64,000 nucleotides of DNA from Pseudomonas sp. Q1-7 (GCF_028010285.1 NZ_CP116304.1:3364501-3428500); one strand, 5' to 3'. Positions 1-10,795 are shown, numbered from the stretch's first letter. Numbers and translations are program-made. Notes: generated by a model from the sequence alone, not told the origin.

Positions 1-530
1 CGGTGATGGAAGCGGCCAAGGCCAGTGGCATCAGCGTGCGCGGTTACGTGTCGTGTGTGCTGGGCTGCCCCTATGACGGCGCGGTGCCGGCCGAACAGGT
101 CGCCGCCGTCGCCGCCGAGCTGTACGCCATGGGCTGCTACGAAGTGTCCCTGGGCGACACCATCGGCACCGGCACCGCCGGCGCCACCCGCCACCTGATC
201 AACGTGGTGGGCACCCGCGTGCCGCGCGACCGGCTGGCCGGGCACTTCCACGACACCTTCGGCCAGGCCGTGGCCAACGTCCACGCCAGCCTGCTGGAAG
301 GCATCGCCGTATTCGACAGCTCGGTCGCCGGCCTCGGCGGCTGCCCCTATGCCAAGGGCGCCACCGGCAACGTCGCCACCGAAGACGTGCTCTACCTGCT
401 CAACGGCATGGGCGTGGAGACCGGCATCGACATGGACAAATTGGTGGACGCCGGCCAGCGCATCTGTGCCGTGCTCGGCAAGGAAAATGGCTCGCGGGTG
501 GCGCGAGCCATTCTGGCGAAGCGGAGCTGA
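1..530 (+). CDS. liuE: Hydroxymethylglutaryl-CoA lyase, C-terminal part (5' end outside window)
   Basis: Cleaves HMG-CoA to acetoacetate and acetyl-CoA, the last step of leucine/isovalerate breakdown. About 175 residues are visible; the family is normally about 300, so the start lies upstream of the window and base 1 falls inside a codon. Visible family signatures are the metal-site motif HFHDTFGQ and the catalytic-cysteine loop GLGGCPYAKGATGN. The product acetoacetate feeds directly into the CoA-transferase and thiolase genes transcribed toward it from the other side. In P. aeruginosa the liu cluster also sits close to the dhc/ato genes, which supports the symbol; the rest of the liu operon is not visible here. 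Confidence 0.93.
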   Translation, partial: VMEAAKASGISVRGYVSCVLGCPYDGAVPAEQVAAVAAELYAMGCYEVSLGDTIGTGTAGATRHLINVVGTRVPRDRLAGHFHDTFGQAVANVHASLLEGIAVFDSSVAGLGGCPYAKGATGNVATEDVLYLLNGMGVETGIDMDKLVDAGQRICAVLGKENGSRVARAILAKRS

Positions 531-542
531 GCTCGCACGTCT

Positions 543-621
543 CGTAGGTTGGCGCCGAGCGCAGCGAGGCCCGACACCGGAAACGGCAGCGTTGGGCTTC
601 GTGACCTCAGCCCAACCTACG
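543..621. repeat. REP-like intergenic palindrome between convergent genes
   Basis: A perfect 10-bp inverted repeat, cgtaggttgg (543-552) and ccaacctacg (612-621), encloses further arms of the type agcgaggcccgac / gttgggcttcg. It lies between the ends of the HMG-CoA lyase and the fatty acid transporter. Related sequence recurs near 2301-2390 and 21608-21670. It may serve as a bidirectional terminator or mRNA stabiliser; that is inference. Confidence 0.6.
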
Positions 622-629
622 GACTGACT

Positions 630-2048
630 TCAGGGCATCACCGGCGGAAGATACGCCAGGGTCGTGCCCAGCCCCCACAGCAGCACCATCACCAGCGGGA
701 TGTGTACCAGCAGCTGGACGAAGGAGAAGCCGATCAGGTCGCGCGCCTTCAGGCCCAGCACGCCCAGCAGCGGCAGCATGTAGAAGGGGTTGATCAGGTT
801 CGGCAGCGCCTCGGCGGCGTTGTAGATCTGCACCGACCAGCCCAGGTGGTAGTTCAGCTCGTTGGCCACCTGCATCACGTAGGGCGCCTCGATGATCCAC
901 TTGCCGCCACCGGACGGGATGAAGAAGCCCAGCACGGCGGAGTACACGCCCATCAGCAGCGCGTAGGTGTCGTGGTTGGCGATCTGCACGAAGAAGGTGG
1001 AGATGTGGTGCGCCAGGGTCTGGCCGTCGACGCCTTTCACCGTGGTCATGATGGCGGCAATGGAGCCGTACAGCGGGAACTGGATCAGCACACCGGTGGT
1101 GGTGGGCACCGCGCGGGCCACCGCATCGAGGAAGCTGCGCGGACGCCAGTGCAGCAGCGCGCCGGCCATGATGAACAGCAGGTTGTAGGTGTTCAGGCCG
1201 GAAATGGCGGTGATCGCCGGCTTGCTGGCGAACTCCTGGGCCAGCCAGCCACCGGCCAGGACAACCAGCAGGATGATCAGCAGCGGGCTGTGCTCCAGCC
1301 ATTCGCCCGGACGGGTCGGCTTGACCTGGGGCGGCGCGCTGAAGCTCGGGTCGATGCCACAGGCCTTGGCGTCACGGGCGCTGGCGGCGCTGGGCGCGGT
1401 CATGTAGGCGACGATCAGCGACACCACCATCAGCGCCAGCAGCATCACGCCGGATTGCCAGAGGAAGATGGTCTCGGTGAAGGGAATCACGCCGGTGATG
1501 GCGAGGATCGAAGGCGGCAGGCTGGCCGGGTTGGCCTGCAGCTGCGCGGCGGAGGACGACAGGCCCAGGGCCCAGACGGCGCCCAGGCCGAGGTAGGCGG
1601 CGGCACCGGCGGCACGGTAGTCCATCTTCAGCTCTTCGCGGCGCGCCAGGGCACGCACCAGCAGTCCGCCGAACACCAGCGAGAGGCCCCAGTTGAGCAG
1701 CGAGGCGAGCATGGAGATCAGCGCTACCCAGCACACTGCCGAACGACCGTTTTTCGGCACGCGGGCCAGCAGGTCGATCAGCTTCGAGGCCGGGCCGGAA
1801 CTGGCGACCACGTAGCCGCCGATGACCACGAAGGCCATCTGCATGGTGAAGGGGATCAGGCTCCAGAAGCCGTCCCCGAACGCCTTGGCGGCCTGGCTGG
1901 CCGGCGCACCCATGGCGAGGGCAGCAATCGTGACCAGCAGCACGGCGACTGCGGCGAAGACCCAGGAATCGGGGAACCAGCGTTCCGCCCAGGCGGAGCA
2001 ACGCATGGCAAAACGTGCTGATCGGCTTTCTTGTAGTGATGTGGCCAT
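630..2048 (-). CDS. atoE: Short-chain fatty acid transporter, AtoE family
   Basis: A 472-residue polytopic inner-membrane protein of the AtoE short-chain fatty acid transporter family, expected to take up acetoacetate, butyrate or similar acids. Many hydrophobic segments are visible through the whole length (for example around residues 28-45, 62-82, 110-135, 205-225), with Gly/Ser/Pro-rich loops such as FIPSGGGKW that are typical of the family. It is the last gene of the minus-strand series CoA-transferase, thiolase, transporter, as in the P. aeruginosa PA1999-PA2002 order. A 364-bp gap separates it from the thiolase, so it may have its own promoter. The substrate is inferred from context. 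Confidence 0.88.
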   Translation of the reverse strand: MATSLQESRSARFAMRCSAWAERWFPDSWVFAAVAVLLVTIAALAMGAPASQAAKAFGDGFWSLIPFTMQMAFVVIGGYVVASSGPASKLIDLLARVPKNGRSAVCWVALISMLASLLNWGLSLVFGGLLVRALARREELKMDYRAAGAAAYLGLGAVWALGLSSSAAQLQANPASLPPSILAITGVIPFTETIFLWQSGVMLLALMVVSLIVAYMTAPSAASARDAKACGIDPSFSAPPQVKPTRPGEWLEHSPLLIILLVVLAGGWLAQEFASKPAITAISGLNTYNLLFIMAGALLHWRPRSFLDAVARAVPTTTGVLIQFPLYGSIAAIMTTVKGVDGQTLAHHISTFFVQIANHDTYALLMGVYSAVLGFFIPSGGGKWIIEAPYVMQVANELNYHLGWSVQIYNAAEALPNLINPFYMLPLLGVLGLKARDLIGFSFVQLLVHIPLVMVLLWGLGTTLAYLPPVMP

Positions 2049-2412
2049 CGGGATACCTCGGGAGTTTTGTTTTTATCGGCATTCGCCCAGCCGCGACTGC
2101 GGCCGGGCGCCGGGACAGTGGTCTTGATCGAATCCGAGGGTCTTTGCCCTCTTTCTGTCTGAAACGACGACGCCACGCCCGGCGTGGGCGTGGTGAGGTC
2201 TTCTGCCCGTGGCTTTTCGGCCTTGGGCTCGTGCGTGATGGCCTTGCGTGGACCAGGTGGGCCCGGTCCGTGGGTACTTCTAGTTATGGGGTGGAGCTAT
2301 CGTAGGTTGGTGCAGAGCGAAGCGAAGCCCAACGCGACGGATGTCAGATCATCGACGCTGGGCCGCTCGGCACTTGGCACCCACCTACGGGGTTACGCAA
2401 TCCAACGTCGAA
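2049..2412. other. 364-bp intergenic region with REP-like repeat
   Basis: No gene is seen. On the thiolase-proximal side is a second copy of the cgtaggttgg...agcgaagcccaac element (2301-2310, with imperfect partner ccacctacg at 2381-2389). A GC-rich inverted repeat, ccacgccc (2173-2180) and gggcgtgg (2186-2193), lies nearer the transporter and lacks a T-run. Either could end thiolase transcription. No convincing -35/-10 pair for the transporter was found by eye. Confidence 0.5.
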
Positions 2413-3591
2413 TCAGCGCTCGATGGCCAGGGCCACACCCATGCCGCCGCCGATGCACAGGGTTGCCAGACCCTTCTTCGCATCGCGCTTGATCATTTCG
2501 TGCAGCAGGGTCACCAGCACGCGGCAGCCAGAGGCGCCGATGGGGTGGCCGAGGGCGATGGCGCCGCCGTTGACGTTGACCTTGGCCATGTCCCAGCCCA
2601 GCTCCTGGCCCACCGACAGCGACTGCGCGGCGAAGGCTTCGTTGGCTTCGATCAGGTCCAGTTCGTCCAGGCTCCAGCCGGCCTTCTCCAGGCAGCGGCG
2701 GGTGGCGCCGACCGGGCCGATGCCCATGATCGCCGGGTCGACGCCGGCATTGGCGTAGCCCTTGATCCGCGCCAGCACCGGCAGGCCCAGGGCCTCGGCC
2801 TTGTTGGCGCTCATCAGGACCACGGCGGCGGCGCCGTCGTTGAGGCTGGAGGCGTTGCCGGCGGTGACGCTGCCGTCCTTCTTGAACGCCGGCTTGAGCT
2901 TGGCCAGCGACTCGGCGGTGGTGCCGGCGCGCGGGCCTTCGTCGGTGGCGAAGGCGACCGGCTCGCCCTTGCGCTGCGGGATCAGGATCGGGGTGATCTC
3001 GTCCTTGAAGCGGCCGGCTTCGATGGCGGCGACGGCCTTCTGTTGGGAGGCGGCGGCGAAGGCGTCCTGGGCTTCGCGGCTGATGCCGTACTTGTCCACC
3101 AGGTTCTCGGCGGTGACGCCCATGTGGTAGTGGTTGAAGGCGTCGGTCAGGCCGTCGTGGATCAGGCTGTCCAGGGCCTGGGCGTGGCCCATGCGCAGGC
3201 CGGTGCGGGCGGCCGGAAGGATGTAGGGCGCCAGGCTCATGCTTTCCTGGCCGCCGGCGATGACCACTTCGGCGTCGCCGCAGCGGATCGCCTGAATGCC
3301 CAGGTGCAGGGCCTTGAGGCCGGAGCCGCAGAGCTTGTTCAGGGTCATGGCCGGCACCGCGTGGGGCAGGCCGGCGAGGACGGCGGCCTGGCGCGCGGGG
3401 TTCTGGCCGCTGCCGGCGGTGAGCACCTGGCCGAGGATGACTTCATCCACCTGCTCGCCCTTGAGGCCGGTCTGCGCCAGCAACTGGCGGATCACCGCGG
3501 CGCCCAGTTCGTGGGCCGGGATGTTGGCCAGGGCGCCCTGGAAGCTGCCGATGGCGGTGCGGGTGGCGGCGACGATGACGACGTCTTGCAT
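2413..3591 (-). CDS. atoB: Acetyl-CoA acetyltransferase (thiolase)
   Basis: Thiolase that splits acetoacetyl-CoA with CoA into two acetyl-CoA, completing acetoacetate or dehydrocarnitine-derived degradation. The 392-residue length is normal. Catalytic landmarks are visible: nucleophile C88 in NKLCGSGLK, the histidine near residue 349 in [11 protein letters not shown] and the second cysteine near 379 in [11 protein letters not shown] clear Shine-Dalgarno (aggag) precedes the ATG. It follows the CoA-transferase genes on the same strand, but a strong intrinsic terminator lies in the 180-bp gap, so expression may be partly uncoupled from them. Confidence 0.95.
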   Translation of the reverse strand: MQDVVIVAATRTAIGSFQGALANIPAHELGAAVIRQLLAQTGLKGEQVDEVILGQVLTAGSGQNPARQAAVLAGLPHAVPAMTLNKLCGSGLKALHLGIQAIRCGDAEVVIAGGQESMSLAPYILPAARTGLRMGHAQALDSLIHDGLTDAFNHYHMGVTAENLVDKYGISREAQDAFAAASQQKAVAAIEAGRFKDEITPILIPQRKGEPVAFATDEGPRAGTTAESLAKLKPAFKKDGSVTAGNASSLNDGAAAVVLMSANKAEALGLPVLARIKGYANAGVDPAIMGIGPVGATRRCLEKAGWSLDELDLIEANEAFAAQSLSVGQELGWDMAKVNVNGGAIALGHPIGASGCRVLVTLLHEMIKRDAKKGLATLCIGGGMGVALAIER

Positions 3592-3715
3592 GTTGGAACT
3601 CCTGCGAGTTGCGTCGGCATCGCTCGGGAATCGCCGACGGGCGATGGGCGTCGCTCCGCGATACCCATCCTACGGATCGGGCCCACACTGATGTCCAGGC
3701 GGGCCCGACAACGAG

Positions 3716-3763
3716 AAAAACCGCTCTGGAGGGGCCCATGCGTGGTGGCCCCCTCCAGAGCGG
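3716..3763 (-). terminator. Intrinsic terminator between dhcB and atoB
   Basis: Read on the minus strand, a GC-rich stem (arms at 3747-3763 and 3721-3736, about 16 pairs with one bulged C) is followed at once by five T (3716-3720), the classic rho-independent form. It begins 9 bp past the stop codon of the CoA-transferase beta subunit and precedes atoB. It either ends the dhcAB transcript or attenuates read-through into atoB-atoE. Confidence 0.8.
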
Positions 3764-3771
3764 CAGAGCAA

Positions 3772-4428
3772 TCAGAAGGTCATTTCGACCACGTCGTCCG
3801 GGACGATCAGGCGGCCGGCGGTCTTCTCGGCGATCTCGGCGATGCTCACGCCCGGCGCGGTCTCGCGCAGGATGAAGGCGCCGTCTTCGATCTCCAGGTA
3901 AGCCAGGTCGGTGAGCACTTTGCGGATGCAGCCGGCGCCGGTCAGCGGCAGCGAGCAGTTGTCCAGCAGCTTGGACTCGCCGTCCTTGGAGGCGTGGGTC
4001 ATGGTGACGATGATGTTGTCGGCACCGGCCACCAGGTCCATGGCGCCGCCCATGCCCTTGACCAGCTTGCCGGGGATCATCCAGGAGGCGATGTTGCCCT
4101 GCACGTCCACCTCGAAGGCGCCGAGCACGGTGAGGTCGACGTGGCCGCCGCGGATCATCGCGAAGGACTCGGCGGAGGAGAAGATGGAGGCGCCCTTGAT
4201 CGCGGTGACGGTCTGCTTGCCGGCGTTGATCATGTCGGCGTCCACTTCGTCTTCGGTGGGGAAGGCGCCCATGCCGAGCAGGCCGTTCTCGGACTGCAGC
4301 ATCACTTGCATGCCTTCAGGCACGTAGTTGGCCACCAGGGTCGGAATGCCGATGCCCAGGTTCACGTAGTAGCCGTCTTTCAGTTCGCGGGCCACGCGCT
4401 GGGCCATCTGTTCGCGGGTCAGTGCCAT
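3772..4428 (-). CDS. dhcB: 3-oxoacid / dehydrocarnitine CoA-transferase subunit B
   Basis: Beta subunit (218 residues) of a family I CoA-transferase that moves CoA between an acyl-CoA and a 3-oxoacid. The catalytic glutamate is visible at about E47 in the motif QSENGLLG, and the N-terminal part carries the family glycine-rich segment NLGIGIPT. The alpha subunit gene lies 30 bp upstream on the same strand. The neighbourhood (LysR regulator, thiolase, SCFA transporter, acetoacetyl-CoA synthetase) matches the P. aeruginosa dhcAB locus for carnitine breakdown; the same enzyme class is called AtoA or ScoB in acetoacetate use. Sequence alone does not separate these substrates. Confidence 0.9.
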   Translation of the reverse strand: MALTREQMAQRVARELKDGYYVNLGIGIPTLVANYVPEGMQVMLQSENGLLGMGAFPTEDEVDADMINAGKQTVTAIKGASIFSSAESFAMIRGGHVDLTVLGAFEVDVQGNIASWMIPGKLVKGMGGAMDLVAGADNIIVTMTHASKDGESKLLDNCSLPLTGAGCIRKVLTDLAYLEIEDGAFILRETAPGVSIAEIAEKTAGRLIVPDDVVEMTF

Positions 4429-4458
4429 GTCGGTTTCCTCGAATTCTTCTTGTCGTGA

Positions 4459-5157
4459 TCAGGAGCGGACGGTGCGCTTTTCAATGCGCTTCTCGAAGGT
4501 CCCGCAGATGACGCGGTCCACGTAGATGCCGGGGGTGTGAATCTGCGCCGGGTCCAGTTCGCCCGGCTCGACGATTTCCTCCACCTCGACCACGGTAATG
4601 CGGCCGGCGGTGGCCACCATCGGGTTGAAGTTCTGCGCGGTGTGGCGGTAGATCACGTTGCCGAAGTGGTCGGCCTTCCAGCCCTTGACGATGGCGAAGT
4701 CACCGGTGATGGAGGGCTCGAGGATGTACTTGCGGCCATTGAACTCGCGGACTTCCTTGCCCTCGGCTACCGGGGTGCCGTAGCCGGTGGCGGTGAAGAA
4801 GGCCGGGATGCCGGCGCCGCCGGCGCGAAGTTTCTCGGCCAGGGTGCCCTGGGGCGTCAGTTCGACTTCCAGTTCGCCGCTCAGCAGTTGCTGCTCGAAC
4901 AGCGCGTTTTCGCCGACGTAGGAAGCAATCATCTTGCGGATCTGGCGGTCCTCCAGCAGCACGCCGAGGCCGAAGCCGTCGATGCCGCAGTTGTTGGAGA
5001 CCACGGTCAGGCCCTTGACGCCACGGCGGCGGATTTCGGCAATCAGGTTCTCCGGGATACCGCAGATGCCAAAGCCGCCGGACAGGACGGTCATGTCGTC
5101 GGTCAGGCCGGCCAGGGCCTCTTCGTAGGAGCTCACGCGTTTGTCGAGTCCGCTCAT
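4459..5157 (-). CDS. dhcA: 3-oxoacid / dehydrocarnitine CoA-transferase subunit A
   Basis: Alpha subunit (232 residues) of the same heteromeric CoA-transferase. It shows the N-terminal glycine-rich CoA-binding motif [13 protein letters not shown] and the family segment [12 protein letters not shown]. It is the first gene of the minus-strand unit, divergent from the LysR gene across a 125-bp promoter region, and is followed 30 bp later by subunit B. AtoD or ScoA would be the alternative name if acetoacetate or succinate is the true partner; the synteny favours DhcA. Confidence 0.9.
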   Translation of the reverse strand: MSGLDKRVSSYEEALAGLTDDMTVLSGGFGICGIPENLIAEIRRRGVKGLTVVSNNCGIDGFGLGVLLEDRQIRKMIASYVGENALFEQQLLSGELEVELTPQGTLAEKLRAGGAGIPAFFTATGYGTPVAEGKEVREFNGRKYILEPSITGDFAIVKGWKADHFGNVIYRHTAQNFNPMVATAGRITVVEVEEIVEPGELDPAQIHTPGIYVDRVICGTFEKRIEKRTVRS

Positions 5158-5234
5158 GCTGTTGCGCCTCTTGTCTTTATTGGATGCGGCGGCAGACCGC
5201 CGTTGGGTGAGGCAGAGCTTCTCCCGTCAGGACT

Positions 5235-5281
5235 GATTTGTTAAGTTTGTTTTTCCTAACCATTGATAACGAAAACAAATC
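5235..5281. promoter_or_regulatory. Candidate LysR operator in the dhcR-dhcA divergent promoter region
   Basis: The 125-bp region between the divergent dhcA and LysR genes is AT-rich compared with its surroundings. It contains the inverted repeat gatttgtt (5235-5242) and aacaaatc (5274-5281), ending one base before the LysR start codon. LysR-type regulators commonly bind dyads in such regions and repress their own gene. No unambiguous -35/-10 was assigned. Confidence 0.4.
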
Positions 5282-5282
5282 A

Positions 5283-6200
5283 ATGACCCTCAAACAGCTG
5301 CGCGCCTTCCTCGCCGTGGCGCAGAGCCTGAGCTTCGCCCAGGCCTGCGAGCGGTTGCACCTGTCCCAGCCGGCGCTGAGCCTGGCGATCAAGAACCTGG
5401 AGGATTCCCTCGGTGGCCAGTTGCTGGTGCGCACCACCCGCAGCGTGGCCCTGACCCCCGAGGGCGAGACGCTGCTGCCCATCGCCCGGCGCCTGCTGGC
5501 GGACTGGGACAACGCCGAGGAACTGCTACGCCAGCACTTCACCCTGCAGTTGGGCAAGGTTTCCATCGCCGCCATGCCCTCCTTCGCCGGCAACCTGCTG
5601 CCGGTGGCGCTCAAGGCCTTCCGCGACCAGCACCCGAAGGTGAACGTGGCGGTGCATGACGTGATCAACGAGCAGGTGCTGGAGATGGTGCGCAACCACC
5701 GGGTGGAACTGGGTATCGCCTTCGAGCCGGAATCCCTCGACGGCCTGGATTTCATACCGTTCTACACCGACCGTTTCGTCGCCGTGGTGCCGGGCGACTG
5801 CGCGCTGGCGCAACGCGCCGAGGTGAGCTGGGCGGAACTGCTGCAGGGCAATTTCATCGCCCTGCAGCGGCCATCTGCCGTACGCCTGCTGCTGGAGGAA
5901 AGCATCGCCGCGCAGCACGGCAAGCTGCCGGTGGCCTTCGAGAGCCACCAGTTGGTCACCATCGGCCGCATGGTGGCCCAGGGGCTGGGCGTCAGCGTGG
6001 TGCCGAGCCTGTGCCTGCAGCAGATGCAGGAGCTGGGTGGCCGCTGCATCGCCCTGCACAGCCCGCAGGTGGAGCGTCGGGTAGGCCTGCTGCGGCTGGC
6101 CGGGCACCAGCTTTCCACCGCGGCCCAGGCCCTCTGCGACGTGCTGCTGCACGTACATGACTGGAATCGCCTCGACCCGACCAGGGCCTATGCTGAATAG
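5283..6200 (+). CDS. dhcR: LysR-type transcriptional regulator of the dhc/ato genes
   Basis: LysR-family regulator of 305 residues from ATG 5283; an upstream in-frame start at 5238 would add an unlikely N-terminal leader, and the HTH starts properly at MTLKQLRAFLAV. The helix-turn-helix covers about residues 1-60, with the motif LHLSQPALSLAIKNLE, followed by a substrate-binding effector domain. It is divergent from the CoA-transferase genes and just upstream of the acetoacetyl-CoA synthetase gene. This is the arrangement of P. aeruginosa PA1998 (DhcR), hence the symbol. Its effector is probably a carnitine- or acetoacetate-pathway intermediate; that is inference. Confidence 0.88.
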   Translation: MTLKQLRAFLAVAQSLSFAQACERLHLSQPALSLAIKNLEDSLGGQLLVRTTRSVALTPEGETLLPIARRLLADWDNAEELLRQHFTLQLGKVSIAAMPSFAGNLLPVALKAFRDQHPKVNVAVHDVINEQVLEMVRNHRVELGIAFEPESLDGLDFIPFYTDRFVAVVPGDCALAQRAEVSWAELLQGNFIALQRPSAVRLLLEESIAAQHGKLPVAFESHQLVTIGRMVAQGLGVSVVPSLCLQQMQELGGRCIALHSPQVERRVGLLRLAGHQLSTAAQALCDVLLHVHDWNRLDPTRAYAE

Positions 6201-6235
6201 CAACCGGACAAGACGCCGCCGATGAGGACGCGCAG

Positions 6236-8191
<1,956 letters not shown>

Positions 8192-8248
8192 TAGGGGTCT
8201 GCAACCAGGCATCGCCCGACCTGACTGCCCTGGCTGGAGAAAATGCCT

Positions 8249-8276
8249 TGTGGGGGTGATTTCAATCGCCCCCACA
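8249..8276. repeat. Hairpin between convergent genes (REP-like)
   Basis: Inverted repeat tgtgggggtgatt / aatcgcccccaca, perfect except for one G:T pair, in the 101-bp gap between the convergent acetoacetyl-CoA synthetase and PfpI genes. The core recurs at 9006-9030. No T-run follows on either strand, so it is a palindromic repeat that could act as a weak bidirectional terminator. Confidence 0.5.
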
Positions 8277-8292
8277 GAAAAGCGGTCCCTGC

Positions 8293-8889
8293 CTACAGAT
8301 ACGGCCTGATCACACCCAATGCCCGCTCGATGAACGCCTCCTTCTCCCCCACCGGCGCCACGTAGTGCAACGCCGTGGCGCAGGCGTCCTCGCCGGCCAG
8401 CTTGGCGATCACCCAGGCGGCGAGATAGGGCGCGGACAGGCAGCCGCCGGCGGTGGCGAGATTGCCCGAGGCGAAGAAAGGCTGATCCAGCACCTGCACA
8501 CCCGCCTCGATCACCCAGGGCTTGGTGGTGAGGTCGGTGCAGGCGGGCAGGTTGCCGAGCAGGCCGAGCCTGGCCATCAACAGCGCGCCGGAGCATTGCG
8601 AACCGATCAGTTGGCGCGAGGGGTCCAGGCGCAGACGGTCGAGGATGCCGCGATCCTTGGCGATATCGCGGGTCTGGATGCCGCTGCCGAATAGCACCAC
8701 GTCGGCGCCATTGGCCGCCTCCAGGGGTTGCTGGGCCTGGACGCGCACGCCATTCATCGAGGTGACCCACTCGCTGGGCGCGGTGATTTCCGCCTGCCAG
8801 CCCTGCCCGCGCATACGGTTGAGCAGGCCGGCGGCGACGAAAGAGTCCAGTTCGTTGAAGCCTTCGAACGTCAGTACGGCGATTCGCAT
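8293..8889 (-). CDS. DJ-1/PfpI (ThiJ) family protein
   Basis: Protein of 198 residues from ATG 8889 (a longer frame to 8994 adds an N-terminus foreign to the family; MRIAVLTFEGFNELD is the canonical start). The nucleophile-elbow cysteine is visible at about C99 in LIGSQCSGALLMA, with an early acidic residue in FEGFNELDS. Members act as glyoxalases, chaperone-like proteins or isonitrile hydratase-like enzymes, and the sequence does not say which. It is monocistronic and convergent with the acetoacetyl-CoA synthetase gene. Confidence 0.85.
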   Translation of the reverse strand: MRIAVLTFEGFNELDSFVAAGLLNRMRGQGWQAEITAPSEWVTSMNGVRVQAQQPLEAANGADVVLFGSGIQTRDIAKDRGILDRLRLDPSRQLIGSQCSGALLMARLGLLGNLPACTDLTTKPWVIEAGVQVLDQPFFASGNLATAGGCLSAPYLAAWVIAKLAGEDACATALHYVAPVGEKEAFIERALGVIRPYL

Positions 8890-9004
8890 CACGACCTCCC
8901 GGATCGCATGGGGTGGGTGGTGCGAATTTAGGGAGACCGGCACATGGCCGCCATGTACAGACGAAATTAAATTTCGCGATACAGGTGAGGCCACGGACCG
9001 CTAA

Positions 9005-9105
9005 CTTGTGGGGGCGATTTCAATCGCCAAGGGCAGCGAAGCTGCCCCAGAGGGCCCAAGGCCTGACCTTCGGCCCGGTTGGCGAATGAATTCGCCTCTA
9101 CAGGA
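9005..9105. repeat. Composite REP-like element upstream of PfpI gene
   Basis: Three short palindromes in a row: ggcgatttcaatcgcc, gggcagcgaagctgccc and ggcgaatgaattcgcc. It lies between the PfpI promoter side and the 3' end of the pilus ATPase gene. The gcgaatgaattcgc core recurs in the element at 25550-25645, so this is a dispersed family in this genome. Confidence 0.55.
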
Positions 9106-9119
9106 TGGTGCCTGACCGC

Positions 9120-10319
9120 TTACCGCGGCCCCGGCTCCTCGGGTTCGCCGTCATCCAGGTCTTCCAGCTTCAGCTCCAGCCCCCAGTTGGCGGCATCCTC
9201 GGTGCGCGTCGGGGCGGCAGCCGGTGTGGGCGCCGGCTGGGCCGGAGCGGCGGCCGGGCCATCGCGGTAGAGCTTGAGCTTCAAGCGCAGGTTGTTCGCC
9301 GAATCGGCGTTCTTGATCGCTTCGTCCTCGGGAATGGCGCCCTCCACCACCAGGTCGAACAGGGCCTGGTCGAAGGTCTGCATGCCCAGGCCACGGGACT
9401 TTTCCATGATCTCCTTGATGGAGTGGAATTCGCCGCGCTTGATCAGGTCGCTGATGGTAGAGGTGCCCAGCAGCACCTCCACCGCCGCGCGGCGCTTGCC
9501 GTCCTGGGTACGCACCAGGCGTTGGGAGACGAAGGCCTTGAGGTTGTTGCCCAGGTCGTTGAGCAGTTGCGGCCGGCGTTCCTCGGGGAAGAAATTGATG
9601 ATGCGGTCCAGCGCCTGGTTGGCGTTGTTGGCATGCAGGGTGGAAATCGCCAGGTGGCCGGTGTCGGCGAAGGCCAGGGCGTGCTCCATGGTTTCGCGGT
9701 CGCGGATCTCGCCGATCAGGATCACGTCCGGCGCCTGGCGCAAGGTGTTCTTCAGCGCGGCGTGGAAACTGCGGGTGTCCACCCCCACTTCGCGCTGGTT
9801 GATGATGGATTTCTTGTGCCGGTGCACGTACTCCACCGGGTCTTCGATGGTGATGATGTGCCCGCCGCTGTTGCGGTTGCGGTAGTCGATCAGCGCCGCC
9901 AGGGAGGTGGACTTGCCCGAGCCGGTGCCGCCGACGAAGAGCACCAGGCCACGCTTTTCCATGACCATCTTGAGCAACACTTCGGGCAGCTTGAGGTCTT
10001 CGAAGCGCGGGATGTCCAGCTTGATGTTGCGCGCGACGATGGACACCTCGTTGCGCTGGCGGAAGATGTTGATGCGGAAGCGGCCGATATTGGCCAGCGA
10101 GATGGCCAGGTTCATTTCCAGCTCGCGGTCGAATTCGGCGCGTTGCTCGGCGTCCATGATCGACTCGGCGATCCTCGCCACGTCGCCGGCCTTCAACGGC
10201 TCGGCGGACAGCGGCCGGAGCAGGCCGTTGAACTTGGCGCAAGGCGGCGCGCCCGTGGACAGGTAGAGGTCGGAACCATCCTGGCTGGCCAGGATTTTCA
10301 GCATGGCGGAGAGGTCCAT
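9120..10319 (-). CDS. PilT/PilU-family type IV pilus ATPase (PilU-like paralogue)
   Basis: Cytoplasmic secretion-ATPase of 399 residues from ATG 10319 (MDLSAMLKIL; the in-frame start at 10352 adds 11 residues). Walker A is GGTGSGKST at residues 130-138, the Asp box/Walker B region DVILIGEIRDRETM follows, and the His box is STLHANNANQALDRI. It resembles PilU more than PilT in the N-terminal GSDLYLSTGAPP and the FDQALFDLV segment. The last 50 or so residues are an extra Pro/Ala-rich then acidic tail. PilT, or any other pilus gene, is absent nearby, so it may be an additional paralogue tuning twitching rather than PilU itself. Divergent from the parvulin gene. Confidence 0.85.
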   Translation of the reverse strand: MDLSAMLKILASQDGSDLYLSTGAPPCAKFNGLLRPLSAEPLKAGDVARIAESIMDAEQRAEFDRELEMNLAISLANIGRFRINIFRQRNEVSIVARNIKLDIPRFEDLKLPEVLLKMVMEKRGLVLFVGGTGSGKSTSLAALIDYRNRNSGGHIITIEDPVEYVHRHKKSIINQREVGVDTRSFHAALKNTLRQAPDVILIGEIRDRETMEHALAFADTGHLAISTLHANNANQALDRIINFFPEERRPQLLNDLGNNLKAFVSQRLVRTQDGKRRAAVEVLLGTSTISDLIKRGEFHSIKEIMEKSRGLGMQTFDQALFDLVVEGAIPEDEAIKNADSANNLRLKLKLYRDGPAAAPAQPAPTPAAAPTRTEDAANWGLELKLEDLDDGEPEEPGPR

Positions 10320-10438
10320 GGGGCGTGCTCGTCCAGTGAAAGGTGAAGGCATCCGCGCGGCGGATCACCGGTGCCCAACTGTATGGCGGCAACCCGTGCT
10401 GGCACAATGAACCGATCCACAGTCCAAGAGGAATTCCC

Positions 10439-10717
10439 ATGGCCAAGGCCCTTGCCCGCCACATCCTGGTCAAGACCGAGGAGGAAGCCGCACAACTGAA
10501 GAAGCGCCTGGACAAGGGCGAAGACTTCGCCACCCTGGCGAAGAAGCATTCCATCTGCCCTTCCGCCAAGCGCGGCGGCGACCTGGGCGAAGTACGCCCC
10601 GGCCAGATGGTGCGGGTGATCGATCAGGTGATTTTCAAGAAACCCGTGCGGGTCATCCATGGCCCGGTGAAGAGCCCGTTCGGCTACCACCTGGTGCAGG
10701 TGTTCTTCCGCGACTGA
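10439..10717 (+). CDS. ppiC: Peptidyl-prolyl cis-trans isomerase, parvulin type (PpiC)
   Basis: Single-domain cytoplasmic parvulin of 92 residues, the length of E. coli PpiC. The start at 10439 (MAKALARHILV) is preceded by gagg at proper spacing; an upstream in-frame ATG at 10343 would prepend unrelated sequence. Family features: HILVKTEEEA at the N-terminus, the GGDLGEV and GPVKSPFGYHLVQV segments with the active-site histidine near the C-terminus. No signal peptide is present. Divergent from the pilus ATPase gene across about 120 bp. Confidence 0.94.
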   Translation: MAKALARHILVKTEEEAAQLKKRLDKGEDFATLAKKHSICPSAKRGGDLGEVRPGQMVRVIDQVIFKKPVRVIHGPVKSPFGYHLVQVFFRD

Positions 10718-10795
10718 GGGCATTGCGGGGAGATGGGCACCGTCCGTGGCGCGGTGCCCATTCTAGGAGAGGGATATGACGATTCGGTTACCGGC

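Noticed and set aside
3772-5157. Succinyl-CoA:3-ketoacid CoA-transferase (ScoAB) as the definite name
   Set aside because: Family I motifs do not separate ScoAB, AtoDA and DhcAB; the neighbourhood agrees best with DhcAB, so that name was used with the alternatives stated.
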